Source of the DNA: Pelecanus crispus
Lineage: Eukaryota; Chordata; Aves; Pelecaniformes; Pelecanidae
DNA: 64,000 nt
NCBI RefSeq assembly: GCF_030463565.1
Contig: NC_134652.1
Coordinates: 16,345,397-16,409,396, forward strand
Reading direction: 5' to 3'
In this document: piece by piece, positions 48,901 to 56,445 of the stretch
How positions within the stretch are numbered: the first letter of the stretch is position 1
How the letters are laid out: each line of letters begins with the position of its first letter
The notes under the pieces: generated by a model
Told to the model about the DNA's origin: nothing
Database searches by the model: none
The model's input: only the letters and a program-made list of their open reading frames with translations
Program-made: the position numbers and the translations under genes

Positions 48901-51900
48901 CAGTAGGGTATCACTGAGAGCAGGGCCATTCCATCCCCTGCATCCTGACCCCAGCCCTGTCCCATGCACCATCCTGCCACTCACCCCCATGGCATGGCAC
49001 CCACCCAGCCCCAGCTGCCGGCAGAGCACCCTTGGCACGGACAGTGGGTTGAACAGGACCCCTGCACCCACCCGCAGCCCCTGCCCTGTGGAAAGGGGCT
49101 CCTCTCCCCCTTTGCTCCCAGGGAAGCTGTTTGCACCAGCTCCAGCAGTTCACTTGCTCGGCAATAACCATCCCTGGGGCTCTGCAACCCCTTAGCGTAG
49201 GATTTTGACCCCCACTCCAAGCCAGAGCCGCTCACTGTGGTGTCAGGGAGGCAGCCCACCCGGCTCAGCCCCCCCGGCAGGGCATGGCAGGGAGATTCAT
49301 TTCACTAGAGGCTCATTCATCTGCAGCACGATTAAAGCCCAGGGCTGGGATCCATCCCGTCGGCGGGAGAGTGATTTGCCAGCAGATGGATTTATCATCT
49401 CCCAAGCACAGCAATTTGGCTTAAACAAAACCAAACCACTCCTCCTAATGAAAACACCACTAATGAGCAGAGCCAGAGCGGGGGGAGGGCAGCTCCACTA
49501 ATGGGGTCTCTCCTGTCCTTCAGGGCTGGTGTGACCCTCTGATACCCCAGCTGCAAGGCAAGGGCATAAGGGTTAGCTCCAGCTGGGATGTACGGACCCG
49601 GTACGGTCCTGGGGAAACTGGAGCCCGCTCCAGGGACCCGCTCTGTTCACCCTCCCAAACCTCCTCCTGTCCCGGCTGCCAAGGCTCTGGCGGCAACTGG
49701 TCCCAGCCCACCACACAACAGGAAAGCAGCAGCACTACCGAGTCCGGACACCTTATACAGCTGCAACCTCTGTGACCGGACGCAGAGATGGCAAAAGAGC
49801 AAAAAAAACCCCTCCCTGCCCATGCATCACCAGCCCCGTGCAGCAGGAGCTGTACACCTTGGCCGAAGTTGCGACAGCCCATGAATTATGCATCGGCATC
49901 TGCAGAAATCAGCTGTTTAACTGCCCGGACCAAACCCACAAACTTCCTGTCAATTAATCCTGTGCCACCAATTCCCCGTAGGCTCTGACCTGCCTCTGCC
50001 TGTGGGGATGCAGCAGCGGCTGCCAAAACCTCAGCTCTGGCATCTCCACCTGCAAAATCCAACCTGCCAGCAGGCAGCGGTACCCGGTAGCATCGTCCCC
50101 GTGCCCCCTGCCCCGTACACGGCTCTGTCCCGGCGCGGGGCTCAGAGCAGCATCCCACCTCCCCACTGGCAGAGTCTCAGCCTCCAGTCAGGAGAGGCCA
50201 CGACACCCCGTGAGAGGGATTCATCGGCATCAAAGGGCTGCAGGCAAGCCAGGACAGCAAAGAGGGAAGAGGCAGAGGGGTACAGATGCCAGAGAGAGGG
50301 AGACAGCAGACAGAGACGAGGCAGAGTCAGGCAATGCTCCCATCACCCTGGGAAGGTGCAGCATCCGTCGAGGGCAGGGCGCTTTGGCACATAGGGGACC
50401 CCACGGGACCCCCCCCCTGTCCCAGTGCATGAGTGGGAGCCCTTTCCCCACCATACCCACCCTGACTGGGGGCCTCCTGGGGGGGCTGGGGACCTGGCTC
50501 GAGGGTCAGCCCAGCTTCCAGCCCAGCCTCACCGCCGGGCTGCGGGCAGTGGGAGCAGAAGCGGCAAGACGAGGTGGGGTCGCGTGGGGCAGCGGCAGCA
50601 GCATGGAGGAGGCAGGTCAGCGGGGGAGCAGGGGGACGGGCAGCACGCTCGGTTCCCACAGGCCGGACCCCCCAGGGGAAGGACATTGATGTGTGTCACC
50701 CCTCATGGGGGCTGCTTCTAGGAGGGGACAAGCCACGCGTGCTGCTGGCCACAGGGCTGCAGGCAGCCGGCCCTGCCAGACCCGCGTGGGCAGGGCAGAG
50801 CGAGGTGGCCATGCACCCTGTGCCGCTTGAGGAAGCAACCAGGCAAGAGGAGCTTTGTTCTGGGCACGGGCGAGGCGCTGCCATGGTCTCAGGCATAGTC
50901 CCCATCCCAGTCCCCCTCCCCAGGATCCACCCCAGCAGGCTGCCACGGCACACAGCCTGACACGCACACTCGCAGCCGGGCACCCCGGCCGGCCCCTGCC
51001 TGCCTCCTGCCCTCACTCCCACCCCACCAGCCCCATCACTCCATCCTCCGGCTGCAGGTCCCAGCTCTTCCCCCTACATACACTATTATTTGGGACAGGC
51101 TAGCACTGGCACCCCCTCCACACCCTGGGAAATAAATTATCCCCCTTGCAGGTGGAAGTCCTATGCTACGGCAAGCTTGCAGAGATTTTTCTCCCACCCA
51201 GCTGAGCACGGGCTGCGAACAGCCATGAAGGAGCCTCTGGGTTTGCCGGCAGCAGAACAAGCCCCTGGCGCAGCCCTAGATCTGCCCGTCACCTGGTACC
51301 CGCCTGCGGCAGATGCATCGCCGGGACACGGCTCTTGGGCTTTGCCCCACGGCAGGGACCAGAGCCCAGCTCCTGCCGTCCTCCCACCAACCCCACTAAC
51401 CCGTCCTCCCCTCGGCGTGTTTGCAGGGGACAGCTTGGCCCCATCTCTCCTTTCTTACTGCCACCAGGAGAGATGCCTCTGAAACACCCTCCCTCCAGGT
51501 AGGAGAGCTCAGCCAGACGCTGCGCTGCCACTACGCTGGTACCTACAGTCTTCATCTCACTGGGTGGGCTGCTCAAAGAGCTAAGAGTCAGGGAGTCCTC
51601 ATCCATCAGCCGTGCCTTGGAAGGCAGGAGGATCCCAAAGCTCTGCAGATAGTCTCTGTAACAATTGCAAACCCACTGCAAATGCTGCAGCTGCCTTTGG
51701 GGTGGAGCAAAGCAGTTGCTCGAGACCCCGCCACATGACAATGGGAGGGAGAAAGCAGGGGTGAAAAAGCAGGGGTGTAAAGTGAGCCTCCTAACCCCTT
51801 CTGGGGGACCAACAGCCCCAGAGGTGAATCCCTCATCCTTTCAAATTGCAGCTAGAGGGTTAGACCCACCCCAAACAACCCAGGTATTAATCCCATGCCA

Positions 51901-54900
51901 ACGCGTGCTTGGGACAGGCTTGTCCCGCAGGGCGAGATGGGGCCCTGGGCCACCCACTCCTGCTCCCCATCTGGGGCTGGGACAGCCCCGCTGCCCGCAC
52001 AACCCTGCGGAGCAGCAGACAGGAGGGAAAGCTGCCTCCAAGCCCTCCTCACCTCTCCCACTGCCAGGACTGGGGGCTGGGGATGCGGTACCTGCACTCC
52101 TCAGGGCAAAGCGGCACTGGGTTCCCATTTCTCCCGCACGGCGGGCCATGTCCAGAGCAGTCCCAAGACACTGGCTCCGGGCTCTGCTTGCACACTAATC
52201 GCTCATGTCATTAGGGGGCTGGAGGAATAATGTAATTTATGGATGGCTTTTATTTCTCGCTAGCATCATCTAAATATCCCAGAAATGGACCGGTTTAATT
52301 TCCTAGTGGCGTAACCTAAATATTTCTCTCCTTAACACCCAGGCGGGTGCCCAGCCCCGGGCTCAGCAGCCAGGCATGGCCGGCGCCTGCCCTCGCCCCA
52401 CGCCACCGCACTGGGGCCAGGCGCAGGCAGGGTCCATCCCGGCTCACCCCAGCGCAGCCGGCCCGCATTCCCCCGGCACATGGAGCCGGTGCCTGCTCTC
52501 CCCACCGCTCCCATGCAGGCAGCTTTCATTCACTTGGGCGCTCTCGCCTCTCACACACACATCCATGTGCCACACGCCTGCACAGCCCACGGCTGCTCCG
52601 GCCGGGGACCGGGGCGGCTGGGCACTGCTGGAGATGCTACAGGGAGGGGGGGGCTGTCACTGCACCCCCATTTTCAACAGCTCTTTAAATTTAAAAATCA
52701 ACGTGCTGCCGGGGAAGGTGGGGGTGTTTCTACCCTGTGCATGGCTGGGGGTCCTGCTTCCCCTTAGCCCCTCTCCTTCTTTTGGAAGGGGGTATTGCTA
52801 ACCCTTCTCTGGGCATGCATAGATGGGGGTCTCATTGCCCCCACCCTTGTTTTTGGGGAGTAAGGGGGAGACAGCAGGACCGACTCCTGTCCCCATGCAC
52901 ACCAGCAATCACTGGAGCTGCTGTGGGGCTGTCGCATCGCCTGACATCAAATCATCTCTCGGTTAACAGCTCTTGCATGGCAGATGTCCCCCAGACTCTC
53001 ATAGAGCCTGATGGCTGGGGGTCCCCAAGGCTGCAGGAACACCCTGAACTGCTCATGCTTGTCCCCAAGCAGGGCTGAGCTACCAAACAGCAGGTGCCAG
53101 CAGGGACCCCCCCCCATCTGCAGGGGGAGACTAAGCCCATGCTGGCACTGCCAGCTCCACCCTGGGGCTTCGCTATGGCCCTGCGGGGGTCCCAGCTCCT
53201 CATCACATCCCCAGGGTGCCAGGAGAGCCCAGGCCAGGTTAGCAGGCAGGGGCTTGAGCTATTAAACCCTCCCTAGAGCTAAGGCTGCATCCCCTCTCCT
53301 CCTGCCTGCATCACTTCCACAGTCTTTCTCGGAGAAAAACAACTTTCCCTCCACAGGGAGGGACAGCTTCGGCACGTTCAGCCAACGCAGGGGAAATCGC
53401 TGTCACGGGGACCAGCTCCCTCTCCTCCCTGGCGTTACCACCGGCTCTGCCCTGGCAGGTCACTGACCTGACAGCGATGGCAAATGAGTGACATGGCCTC
53501 CCGGGGCCTCTGTTTCCCACCCTGGGAAATGGGGCAGATATTTCCAGCCCTGTTCCCCAGAGGCTTCCCAGCAGCCCCATCCCCGCGGGCAGGGGCTGGC
53601 ACAGCGGCACGGCTCCCGTCTGCCCAGGTTCCTGCTGCACGGCTGGCTCAGAGGTAAGCCCAGGCATAAAAGGTCTCAGCCTCGGAAAGACTGGAATTTA
53701 TTTTTAACTTTGGTTTGATTTAAATCCATATGGACATTTTAAAGTTACCGGAGAAACCAAAAGTTGTGTGTGGGTTCCAAGTTCCTACACAGCTCAAAAA
53801 TATCTTCCCTGCAGCACGTTTGGGCAGGCAGCAAGCAGCGTTTCCCATGCGTGGGGCTGCTCAGGAAAGCAGAGCAGGGGTCCTGCCCTGCTCCCTCCAC
53901 CTCCTCGAAACTCCAGAGCAAAGCCTGAAATCCACTCCAGACTGTGGCAGGAGAATAATCACCGGGACTCGGGGGAGCCGCCTGTGCACATACCCCAGCG
54001 CCTGCGGCATGAGGGCACCCAACCCCACCGGCTACGGACAGGTTCGGCTCCATCGTGGGTCCCGGGAGGCAGGCGGGAACTGCTGCCCCATTTCACAGCT
54101 GCTGCGACAGAGGCCCTGAAAGGGGACGGGATTTGGCCTGATCCGTGGAGAGCACGTGGGGAAGGAGGGGTGTCGCCAGCTCGAGCCCAGTTGCTTCACT
54201 ACCGGACAGTGCGGGATGAGGTGTGACGGATGGACGGATGTTGTGATGGGGTGTGGGATGCCAGGCTATTCCCTGCTGGGCAAAGGATGGAGTGGGATGC
54301 AGTAGGGCTGCAGATGGGTCATATTTGGCCTCCCTGTCCCACAGCCACCCCATCCCGGGGGCAGAGCACCTCTGGAGATGCTCTAGGGGACACCGGCTGA
54401 CAGGCAGGGAAGACACCAGGCTCTGTGGTGCTGCTGGGGTTTGCTGAGCAGGGTGATCCTCTCCGTTCCCCGGGGAACCTGCTGCCGGGGTGCTGCCGTG
54501 CCACCCCAGGGCGCAGCAGGGGGTCCGAGGCATGGCAGAGAGAGCCCAGTGCCAAACCCTGGAGTCCCGAGGGGCTTTGGGAGCAGCGGTGAGGGAGGGT
54601 GAGCTTGGGGGCGGCCAAAAGCCATTCAAGCATCCCACCTCCCGGCGGGGGCCTTTTCCCTGCAAACCTGCCTCGGGGCACCCTCCGCCCGGCTGGGACC
54701 AACCCTACCCCCCCGGAGCACCCCCCCGCCCCGGGCCCGGGACTGTCCCCCTGCTCCAGCGCCGGGGTCGCCCCCCCTCCCTCCCCGGGCAAGGCGTGCG
54801 GCGAAGCGGGGCGGGCAGGGAGCCGGGGCTCAGCCGGGTCTGGAAGCGGGCGGGCCGGGGTGCCCGGGGTGCCCGGGGTGCCCGGGGCCGCCCCCGCGCC

Positions 54901-55019
54901 GTGGTCCCGAGCGGCTGCTGCACCTTCCCCGGCGGGCGGCACTCACCCGTCAGCTGGTCGTAGGAGCCGTCCAGGTCGCGGGAGTCGGACAGGCTCTCCT
55001 TCCTGCCCTTGCTCCGCAT
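9903..55019 (-). CDS. KCNIP2: KCNIP2, Kv channel-interacting protein 2 (KChIP2), canonical 252-aa isoform
   Basis: KChIP2 is a calcium-binding auxiliary subunit of Kv4 (KCND) channels that raises surface expression and tunes inactivation of A-type / transient outward current in neurons and heart. The canonical join is 55019-54947, 13814-13719, 12543-12419, 11989-11920, 11818-11748, 11222-11115, 10730-10626, 10346-10284 and 9950-9903, total 759 nt = 252 residues plus stop, the length I recall for a human KChIP2 isoform. Seen: [13 protein letters not shown] start; LLPCC with Cys45-Cys46, the acylation site known in KChIP2; a degenerate EF1 ([12 protein letters not shown]); EF2 [14 protein letters not shown]3 [14 protein letters not shown]4 [13 protein letters not shown]-terminus [15 protein letters not shown]. 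That tail and [13 protein letters not shown] favour KCNIP2 over KCNIP1, 3 or 4. Four other first exons can replace exons 1-2. Confidence 0.96.
10284..10346 (-). CDS. KCNIP2: KCNIP2 exon 8 (EF-hand 4)
   Basis: 63 nt, 21 codons: [20 protein letters not shown] then K. It is a complete canonical EF-hand loop ending in Glu. Donor AAG|GTAAAG. Confidence 0.96.
10626..10730 (-). CDS. KCNIP2: KCNIP2 exon 7
   Basis: 105 nt, 35 codons: [20 protein letters not shown] then [15 protein letters not shown]. It supplies the last EF3 Glu and the linker to EF4. Acceptor CTCCAG|GAA, donor CAG|GTAAGC. Confidence 0.96.
11115..11222 (-). CDS. KCNIP2: KCNIP2 exon 6 (Kv4-binding groove, most of EF-hand 3)
   Basis: 108 nt, 36 codons: [20 protein letters not shown] then [18 protein letters not shown]3 is the high-affinity calcium site and finishes in exon 7. 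Donor GAG|GTGGGA. Confidence 0.96.
11748..11818 (-). CDS. KCNIP2: KCNIP2 exon 5 (EF-hand 2)
   Basis: 71 nt, completing Asp and encoding [20 protein letters not shown] then SFE. The EF2 loop crosses into exon 6; its twelfth position is Asp rather than Glu, as in other KChIPs, favouring magnesium or weak calcium binding. Donor GAG|GTGAGC. Confidence 0.96.
11920..11989 (-). CDS. KCNIP2: KCNIP2 exon 4 (degenerate EF-hand 1)
   Basis: 70 nt, encoding [20 protein letters not shown] then PQG plus one base. In KChIPs this first EF-hand loop has lost key acidic ligands (here the Cys-Pro pair) and does not bind calcium. Donor G|GTCAGT. Confidence 0.96.
12419..12543 (-). CDS. KCNIP2: KCNIP2 common exon 3 (start of the shared core)
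   Basis: 125 nt, beginning with AC that completes Asp or Asn, then [20 protein letters not shown] and [21 protein letters not shown]. All alternative N-termini must enter here. The acceptor is TTGCAG|AC and the donor AAC|GTGAGT. Confidence 0.96.
12544..13718 (-). other. KCNIP2: KCNIP2 intron 2 (GC-AG)
   Basis: GC-rich 1.2-kb intron between the acylation exon and the core. I looked for the optional 18-residue exon of long mammalian isoforms and saw no matching peptide with phase-1 boundaries. A short CA run lies just downstream of the donor, near 13684-13698. Confidence 0.7.
13719..13814 (-). CDS. KCNIP2: KCNIP2 exon 2 (acylation-site exon)
   Basis: 96 nt, encoding [19 protein letters not shown] then [12 protein letters not shown]. 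The acceptor is TTCCAG|GC. The donor reads GAAA|GCAAGT, a GC site: the A left over plus AC of the next exon makes Asn (SENSVEDEF), matching the junction I recall in mammalian KChIP2. The first downstream GT would create an early stop after the junction. I could not find the optional 18-residue exon of the longest mammalian isoform between here and 12543. Confidence 0.92.
16813..16869 (-). other. Orphan first-exon-like ORF with a myristoylation-type start
   Basis: [19 protein letters not shown] starts in an excellent context (ACCATGG) and ends exactly at a strong donor (AGA|GTGAGT). Met-Gly-Cys is the typical N-myristoylation plus palmitoylation signature. The donor leaves phase 0, which does not fit the phase-1 KCNIP2 acceptors at 12543 or 13814, so it cannot simply be another KChIP2 N-terminus. 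I do not recognise the peptide. Confidence 0.25.
19145..19640. repeat. C-rich degenerate satellite beside exon E
   Basis: It starts with an (ATCC)n run near 19160 and continues as irregular CACCCCAATGCCCC-like units with very few G on the plus strand. The minus strand therefore carries many G-runs and could form G-quadruplexes in the transcript just downstream of the exon E donor. Confidence 0.75.
19739..19859 (-). CDS. KCNIP2: KCNIP2 alternative first exon E: KIS-like N-terminus
   Basis: 121 nt, 40 codons plus [21 protein letters not shown] then [20 protein letters not shown]. It matches the KIS domain of KChIP4a (GLQTVGI..., LKLLH.LG.ID), which in that protein holds the subunit in membranes and suppresses fast Kv4 inactivation. 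G at -3. Donor GGAG|GTGGGA, phase 1, so it can join 12543 as RGDSVEDEF. Predicted isoform 236 residues. The extra Gly-Ala-Pro-Trp-Asp-Pro lead differs from KChIP4a. Confidence 0.9.
19860..25771 (-). other. KCNIP2: KCNIP2 intron segment between alternative exons E and D
   Basis: About 5.9 kb of GC-rich sequence without a supported exon. AT-richer, less random-looking patches occur at 21330-21430 (GTGATTAACGCAAGG..., AAGCTAATTACGTC) and 22640-22800 (TAATATTCATC..., GAATTATTGATGC...). They are the likeliest regulatory elements here. Confidence 0.6.
25772..25874 (-). CDS. KCNIP2: KCNIP2 alternative first exon D: MNLEGLEM-type transmembrane N-terminus
   Basis: 103 nt, 34 codons plus [21 protein letters not shown] then [14 protein letters not shown]. 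It closely matches the MNLEGLEM-type N-terminus known from KCNIP4, down to the Glu-Asp-Ser-Val-Glu-Asp junction made by G plus AC at 12543. Residues 8-28 are strongly hydrophobic. A at -3. Donor GAAG|GTAACA. Predicted isoform 230 residues. Confidence 0.92.
26215..26300. promoter_or_regulatory. AT-richer island upstream of exon D
   Basis: Starting about 340 bp upstream of the exon D ATG, CATTCCAATGACACC, ATCGATTTGCTTAATGC and GATATTAAAAGGC stand out from GC-rich flanks. CATTCC is a TEAD core. It is a plausible part of the exon D promoter; conservation was not tested. Confidence 0.4.
26774..26783. promoter_or_regulatory. MEF2-type site 0.9 kb upstream of exon D
   Basis: CTATATTTAG fits the MEF2 consensus YTA(A/T)4TAR exactly. 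MEF2 factors act in cardiac and skeletal muscle and in neurons, where KChIPs are expressed. Confidence 0.4.
29409..29526 (-). CDS. KCNIP2: KCNIP2 alternative first exon C: hydrophobic N-terminus without a recognised counterpart
   Basis: 118 nt, 39 codons plus [21 protein letters not shown] then [19 protein letters not shown]. Residues 11-27 form one hydrophobic segment followed by Thr-Thr-Arg-Cys-Phe-Lys, so it could be a signal anchor or membrane-associated helix with a juxtamembrane Cys. Strong start context (G at -3, G at +4). Donor GAAG|GTACGG leaves phase 1, giving GIEDSVEDEF and a 235-residue isoform. Exon design and phase match the neighbouring first exons; I do not recognise the peptide from a named KChIP isoform. 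Confidence 0.8.
29660..29760. promoter_or_regulatory. Inverted repeat and MEF2-type site upstream of exon C
   Basis: GGTAATTGG (29666-29674) and CCAATTACC (29703-29711) form a perfect 9-bp inverted repeat with TAATT homeodomain cores. TTAAAAATAA (29744-29753) fits MEF2. The block lies 140-230 bp upstream of the exon C ATG, where a promoter is expected. Confidence 0.45.
31385..31565. promoter_or_regulatory. AT-rich island, candidate conserved enhancer
   Basis: 180 bp of ordered AT-rich sequence inside very GC-rich DNA, with several TAAT/ATTA homeodomain cores (GCTGCTAATCAG, GATTATTAATAAGC, CCAGTTAATTGATTGAG) and no long coding frame. Composition suggests constraint; it was not tested by alignment. 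Confidence 0.45.
33667..33754 (-). CDS. KCNIP2: KCNIP2 alternative first exon B: Cys-rich basic N-terminus
   Basis: 88 nt, 29 codons plus [21 protein letters not shown] then QFVTGTLSQ. It resembles the known KCNIP1/KCNIP4 N-termini that begin MSGC-KRCK and end in a TGTLSK/TGSLHT-type motif before Asp. Cys4 and Cys8 beside Lys-Arg are plausible acylation sites. G is at -3 of the ATG. The donor CAAG|GTAGGT leaves phase 1; joined to AC at 12543 it gives SQDSVEDEF and a 225-residue isoform. Confidence 0.88.
34495..34795. repeat. Minisatellite, unit about 40 bp
   Basis: Seven units share GAGCATCCTGCATCCC(C/T)GAGCATCAG with drift. Unit starts are at 34495, 34541, 34592, 34632, 34673, 34713 and 34753, so the last five are spaced 40-41 bp and the first two are longer. 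It lies about 0.75 kb upstream of exon B. Confidence 0.85.
38815..38905. promoter_or_regulatory. AT-rich island with an octamer motif
   Basis: It contains ATTTGCAT (38864-38871), the POU octamer, next to GCTAATGAGG and AGCTATTATCAG, within GC-rich intron. The minus strand also has a hydrophobic open frame here, which I do not take as coding. Confidence 0.4.
42640..42895. promoter_or_regulatory. AT-rich island, candidate conserved element
   Basis: About 250 bp with AATAAATATGTTAATAATC, GTCTAATTAGCAGC and CTATAATTAGCCAGC, i.e. repeated TAATTA homeodomain cores. It is one of the largest such islands in the long intron. An 86-codon minus-strand frame across it lacks a credible donor. Confidence 0.45.
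44400..44520. promoter_or_regulatory. AT-rich island, candidate conserved element
   Basis: TTATTTAATTAAGCAGTG, ATTATCCGGAG (ETS-like core) and TTGTAATTACAGC lie within 120 bp of otherwise GC-rich intron. Confidence 0.4.
46265..46385. promoter_or_regulatory. AT-richer island, candidate conserved element
   Basis: CGTTACGCAACAAATTATTC includes a C/EBP-like TTACGCAA; GCATTAATGAC and two TGACTCA/TGACATG-type AP-1-like sites follow. Confidence 0.4.
47095..47255. promoter_or_regulatory. AT-rich island, candidate conserved element
   Basis: GGATTATTGCCTTTAAACCC, GCAATGCAATTTAAAAAAAT and GAAGCGATTAACCAAACAGG form a 160-bp non-GC-rich block without an open frame. Confidence 0.4.
49285..49480. promoter_or_regulatory. 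AT-richer island, candidate conserved element
   Basis: It contains GATTCATTTCACTAGAGG, GATGGATTTATCATCTCCC (GATA-like), and two TAATGA repeats (CTCCTAATGAAAAC, CCACTAATGAGC). Confidence 0.4.
49865..49985. promoter_or_regulatory. AT-richer island with a POU-like site
   Basis: CCATGAATTATGCATCGGC resembles a POU/octamer-type site; CAGCTG and GTCAATTAATCC follow within 100 bp. Confidence 0.4.
51543..51606 (-). CDS. Candidate sixth KCNIP2 first exon (weak)
   Basis: 64 nt, 21 codons plus [21 protein letters not shown] then V. The donor GTAG|GTACCA leaves phase 1 and would join 12543 as TVDSVEDEF (217 residues). The open frame extends upstream to about 51741 ([20 protein letters not shown]) within a segment less GC-rich than its surroundings. 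The ATG has no purine at -3 and a second donor (ACT|GTAGGT) is out of phase. It may instead be a conserved noncoding element or an exon of another transcript. Confidence 0.3.
52185..52340. promoter_or_regulatory. AT-rich island, candidate conserved element
   Basis: GGAATAATGTAATTTATGG, GCATCATCTAAATATCCC, GGTTTAATTTCC and CCTAAATATTTCTC form a 150-bp AT-rich block 2.6 kb downstream of exon 1A in the direction of transcription. Confidence 0.4.
54856..54888. repeat. Short tandem GC repeat, 10-bp unit
   Basis: CCGGGGTGCC is repeated just over three times immediately downstream of the exon 1A donor, in the first 100 bases of the intron. Confidence 0.8.
54947..55019 (-). CDS. KCNIP2: KCNIP2 exon 1A (canonical first exon)
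   Basis: 73 nt, 24 codons plus [21 protein letters not shown] then DQLT. A at -3 supports the start. The donor is ACGG|GTGAGTG. It is the only first exon in a CpG island and joins exon 2 (13814), completing a Gly codon. It is nearly identical to the mammalian KChIP2 N-terminus. Confidence 0.95.
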
Positions 55020-55732
55020 CTTCCCGCCCCGCCGAGCGGCGGGGGGAACGGCGACGGGGCGCACGGGCTCCGCCGCCGGGCAGGGGGGGCCCGCCGCCTC
55101 CCCCCGCCCCGCCGCCCCCGGCGCTCACCGCGGCAGCGGGCAGGGGCCGGCGCTGCCGGGGGGCTAGGCTCGGTACGGCTCCGTACGGCTCGGTACGGCA
55201 GGCAGGAGCGCGCAGCCGCCCCGTTCCCCGCCGCCGCCGCCGGGGCTGGGCACGGCCGCCCCCTCCCTCCCGTCCTTCCCCGCCTCCTCCCGGGAGCCGC
55301 CGGCCCGGCCCCGCCGCCCTGCGCCGCGCCGCCGCGGGGAAACTGAGGCACGGCCGGGGGCGGCGGGGAAGAGGCGGGGAGGGGGCTGCTCCGGGCTGTA
55401 CCCAGGTGGGGGTCTCCGGCGGTTTGGGTGAGCCTCGGGGGGTCAGGGACAGCGCAGGGGTGGAGAAGGGGACGGGGACGGAGAAGGCGTGGGGCAGCAG
55501 GAGGAGCGCGGACCCCCACAGCCCGCTGCGGGGGAGCGAGGGGCCCCCATGCCCTGTGTGGCGGTGCCCACACCGCGCTGCGCCTTGGGACCCCCAGGAG
55601 CTACAGAGGAAGGGGGACCCCAGCCCTGCCGGGTCCAGGGCGGCTGCTGCATCCCCACCTCGGGGAGAAGCTGGATGGGAAATCGGTCAGAGGCGGCGGG
55701 GATGTGCAGCGGTCAAGAGATGCAGCAGAGGT

Positions 55733-55748
55733 GGGGGGGGGGGGGGGG
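55733..55748. repeat. G16 homopolymer
   Basis: Sixteen consecutive G on the plus strand about 0.7 kb upstream of exon 1A; a possible assembly-length error site. Confidence 0.85.
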
Positions 55749-56435
55749 CCAGGCCCACCTGCTAGCAGCCAAGCACAGGAGCAGGTCCCCCCTGTGCCCC
55801 CCACCCCGAGCGTGGGTTTCCCATGCGGGGTTGGAGCCTTTAGCAGGATTTTTTCCCCATCTCCTGCAGCCGCAAGGAAAGGGTGAAAGGGCAGCACACC
55901 TTGGGGGGGCTTCCAGGGGCATGCTGCTGCCAAGAGACGAGCTCACAGCCCCACCGGTGCATGTGGTGCTGGGGGCTGGAGGTCCCGCTGCTGCCCCTGG
56001 TTACTTGCTGCCATCCGTGCCCAGTGCCAGCCCGGGGGATGCGAACTGTGCTGGAGAGTCCCTGCCACGGGCAAAGCCAGGGGCTTTTGTCATGCCGCTG
56101 CCCGCGCGCTGCCAGTTTGCACCGCAACAGGGGTCCTGGGCATATCTCGGGGCTGCCCAGGTCCCAGCATTTCCCACCTCTCCTCCCTTCGTCCTCTGAT
56201 TTATGCAGGGAGACAGAGGGGAGCAGGGGCTATGGAAGGAGGCAAAGCATCCCATCTGATCCCTGCTTCCAGCCCAGCCCTCCCGGCCCACGGGAGCCAC
56301 AGGGCAGGAAGGGAATCCAGAGCAGCAAGGAGGGAGGGCCACGCTCACGCGGCAGCGTGTTGTCAGCGTGCTTTGGTGTCAAGCCATGAAAGAAGCCGCC
56401 TTAGCAAGGCAGCGATGCTTAGCAACTGCCTGGAT

Positions 56436-56445
56436 CTAAAAATAA
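56436..56445. promoter_or_regulatory. MEF2-type site upstream of exon 1A
   Basis: CTAAAAATAA fits YTA(A/T)4TAR exactly, 1.4 kb upstream of the canonical ATG and outside the CpG island. Confidence 0.4.

Larger units (their letters stand above)
33755..54946 (-). other. KCNIP2: KCNIP2 intron segment between alternative exon B and exon 1A
   Basis: 21 kb, predominantly GC-rich and repeat-poor, with the 40-bp minisatellite (34495-34795), the candidate exon at 51543-51606 and about a dozen AT-rich islands. Besides the islands given separately, smaller ones lie at 40255-40440, 45330-45430, 46905-46970, 48750-48805 and 53690-53825. A CTCF-like core (CCAGAAGGTGGCA on minus) lies at about 35832-35844. 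Confidence 0.55.
54500..55620 (-). promoter_or_regulatory. KCNIP2: CpG island / promoter of KCNIP2 exon 1A
   Basis: About 1.1 kb of very high GC and CpG density surrounds exon 1A. The start site and any 5'UTR exon cannot be placed. A plus-strand frame of 388 codons (54599-55765) crosses it, but it is Pro/Gly/Arg/Ala-rich with no recognisable domain and is a compositional artefact. Confidence 0.8.

Noticed and set aside
53730-54119. Plus-strand ORF starting [16 protein letters not shown]
   Set aside because: Only its first 30 codons look unusual; no donor, domain or strand agreement with the gene. Probably an AT-rich noncoding patch.
54599-55765. 388-codon plus-strand open frame across the KCNIP2 CpG island
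   Set aside because: Pro/Gly/Arg/Ala-rich, no domain, overlaps the antisense of exon 1A, and other frames here are equally open; explained by GC content.
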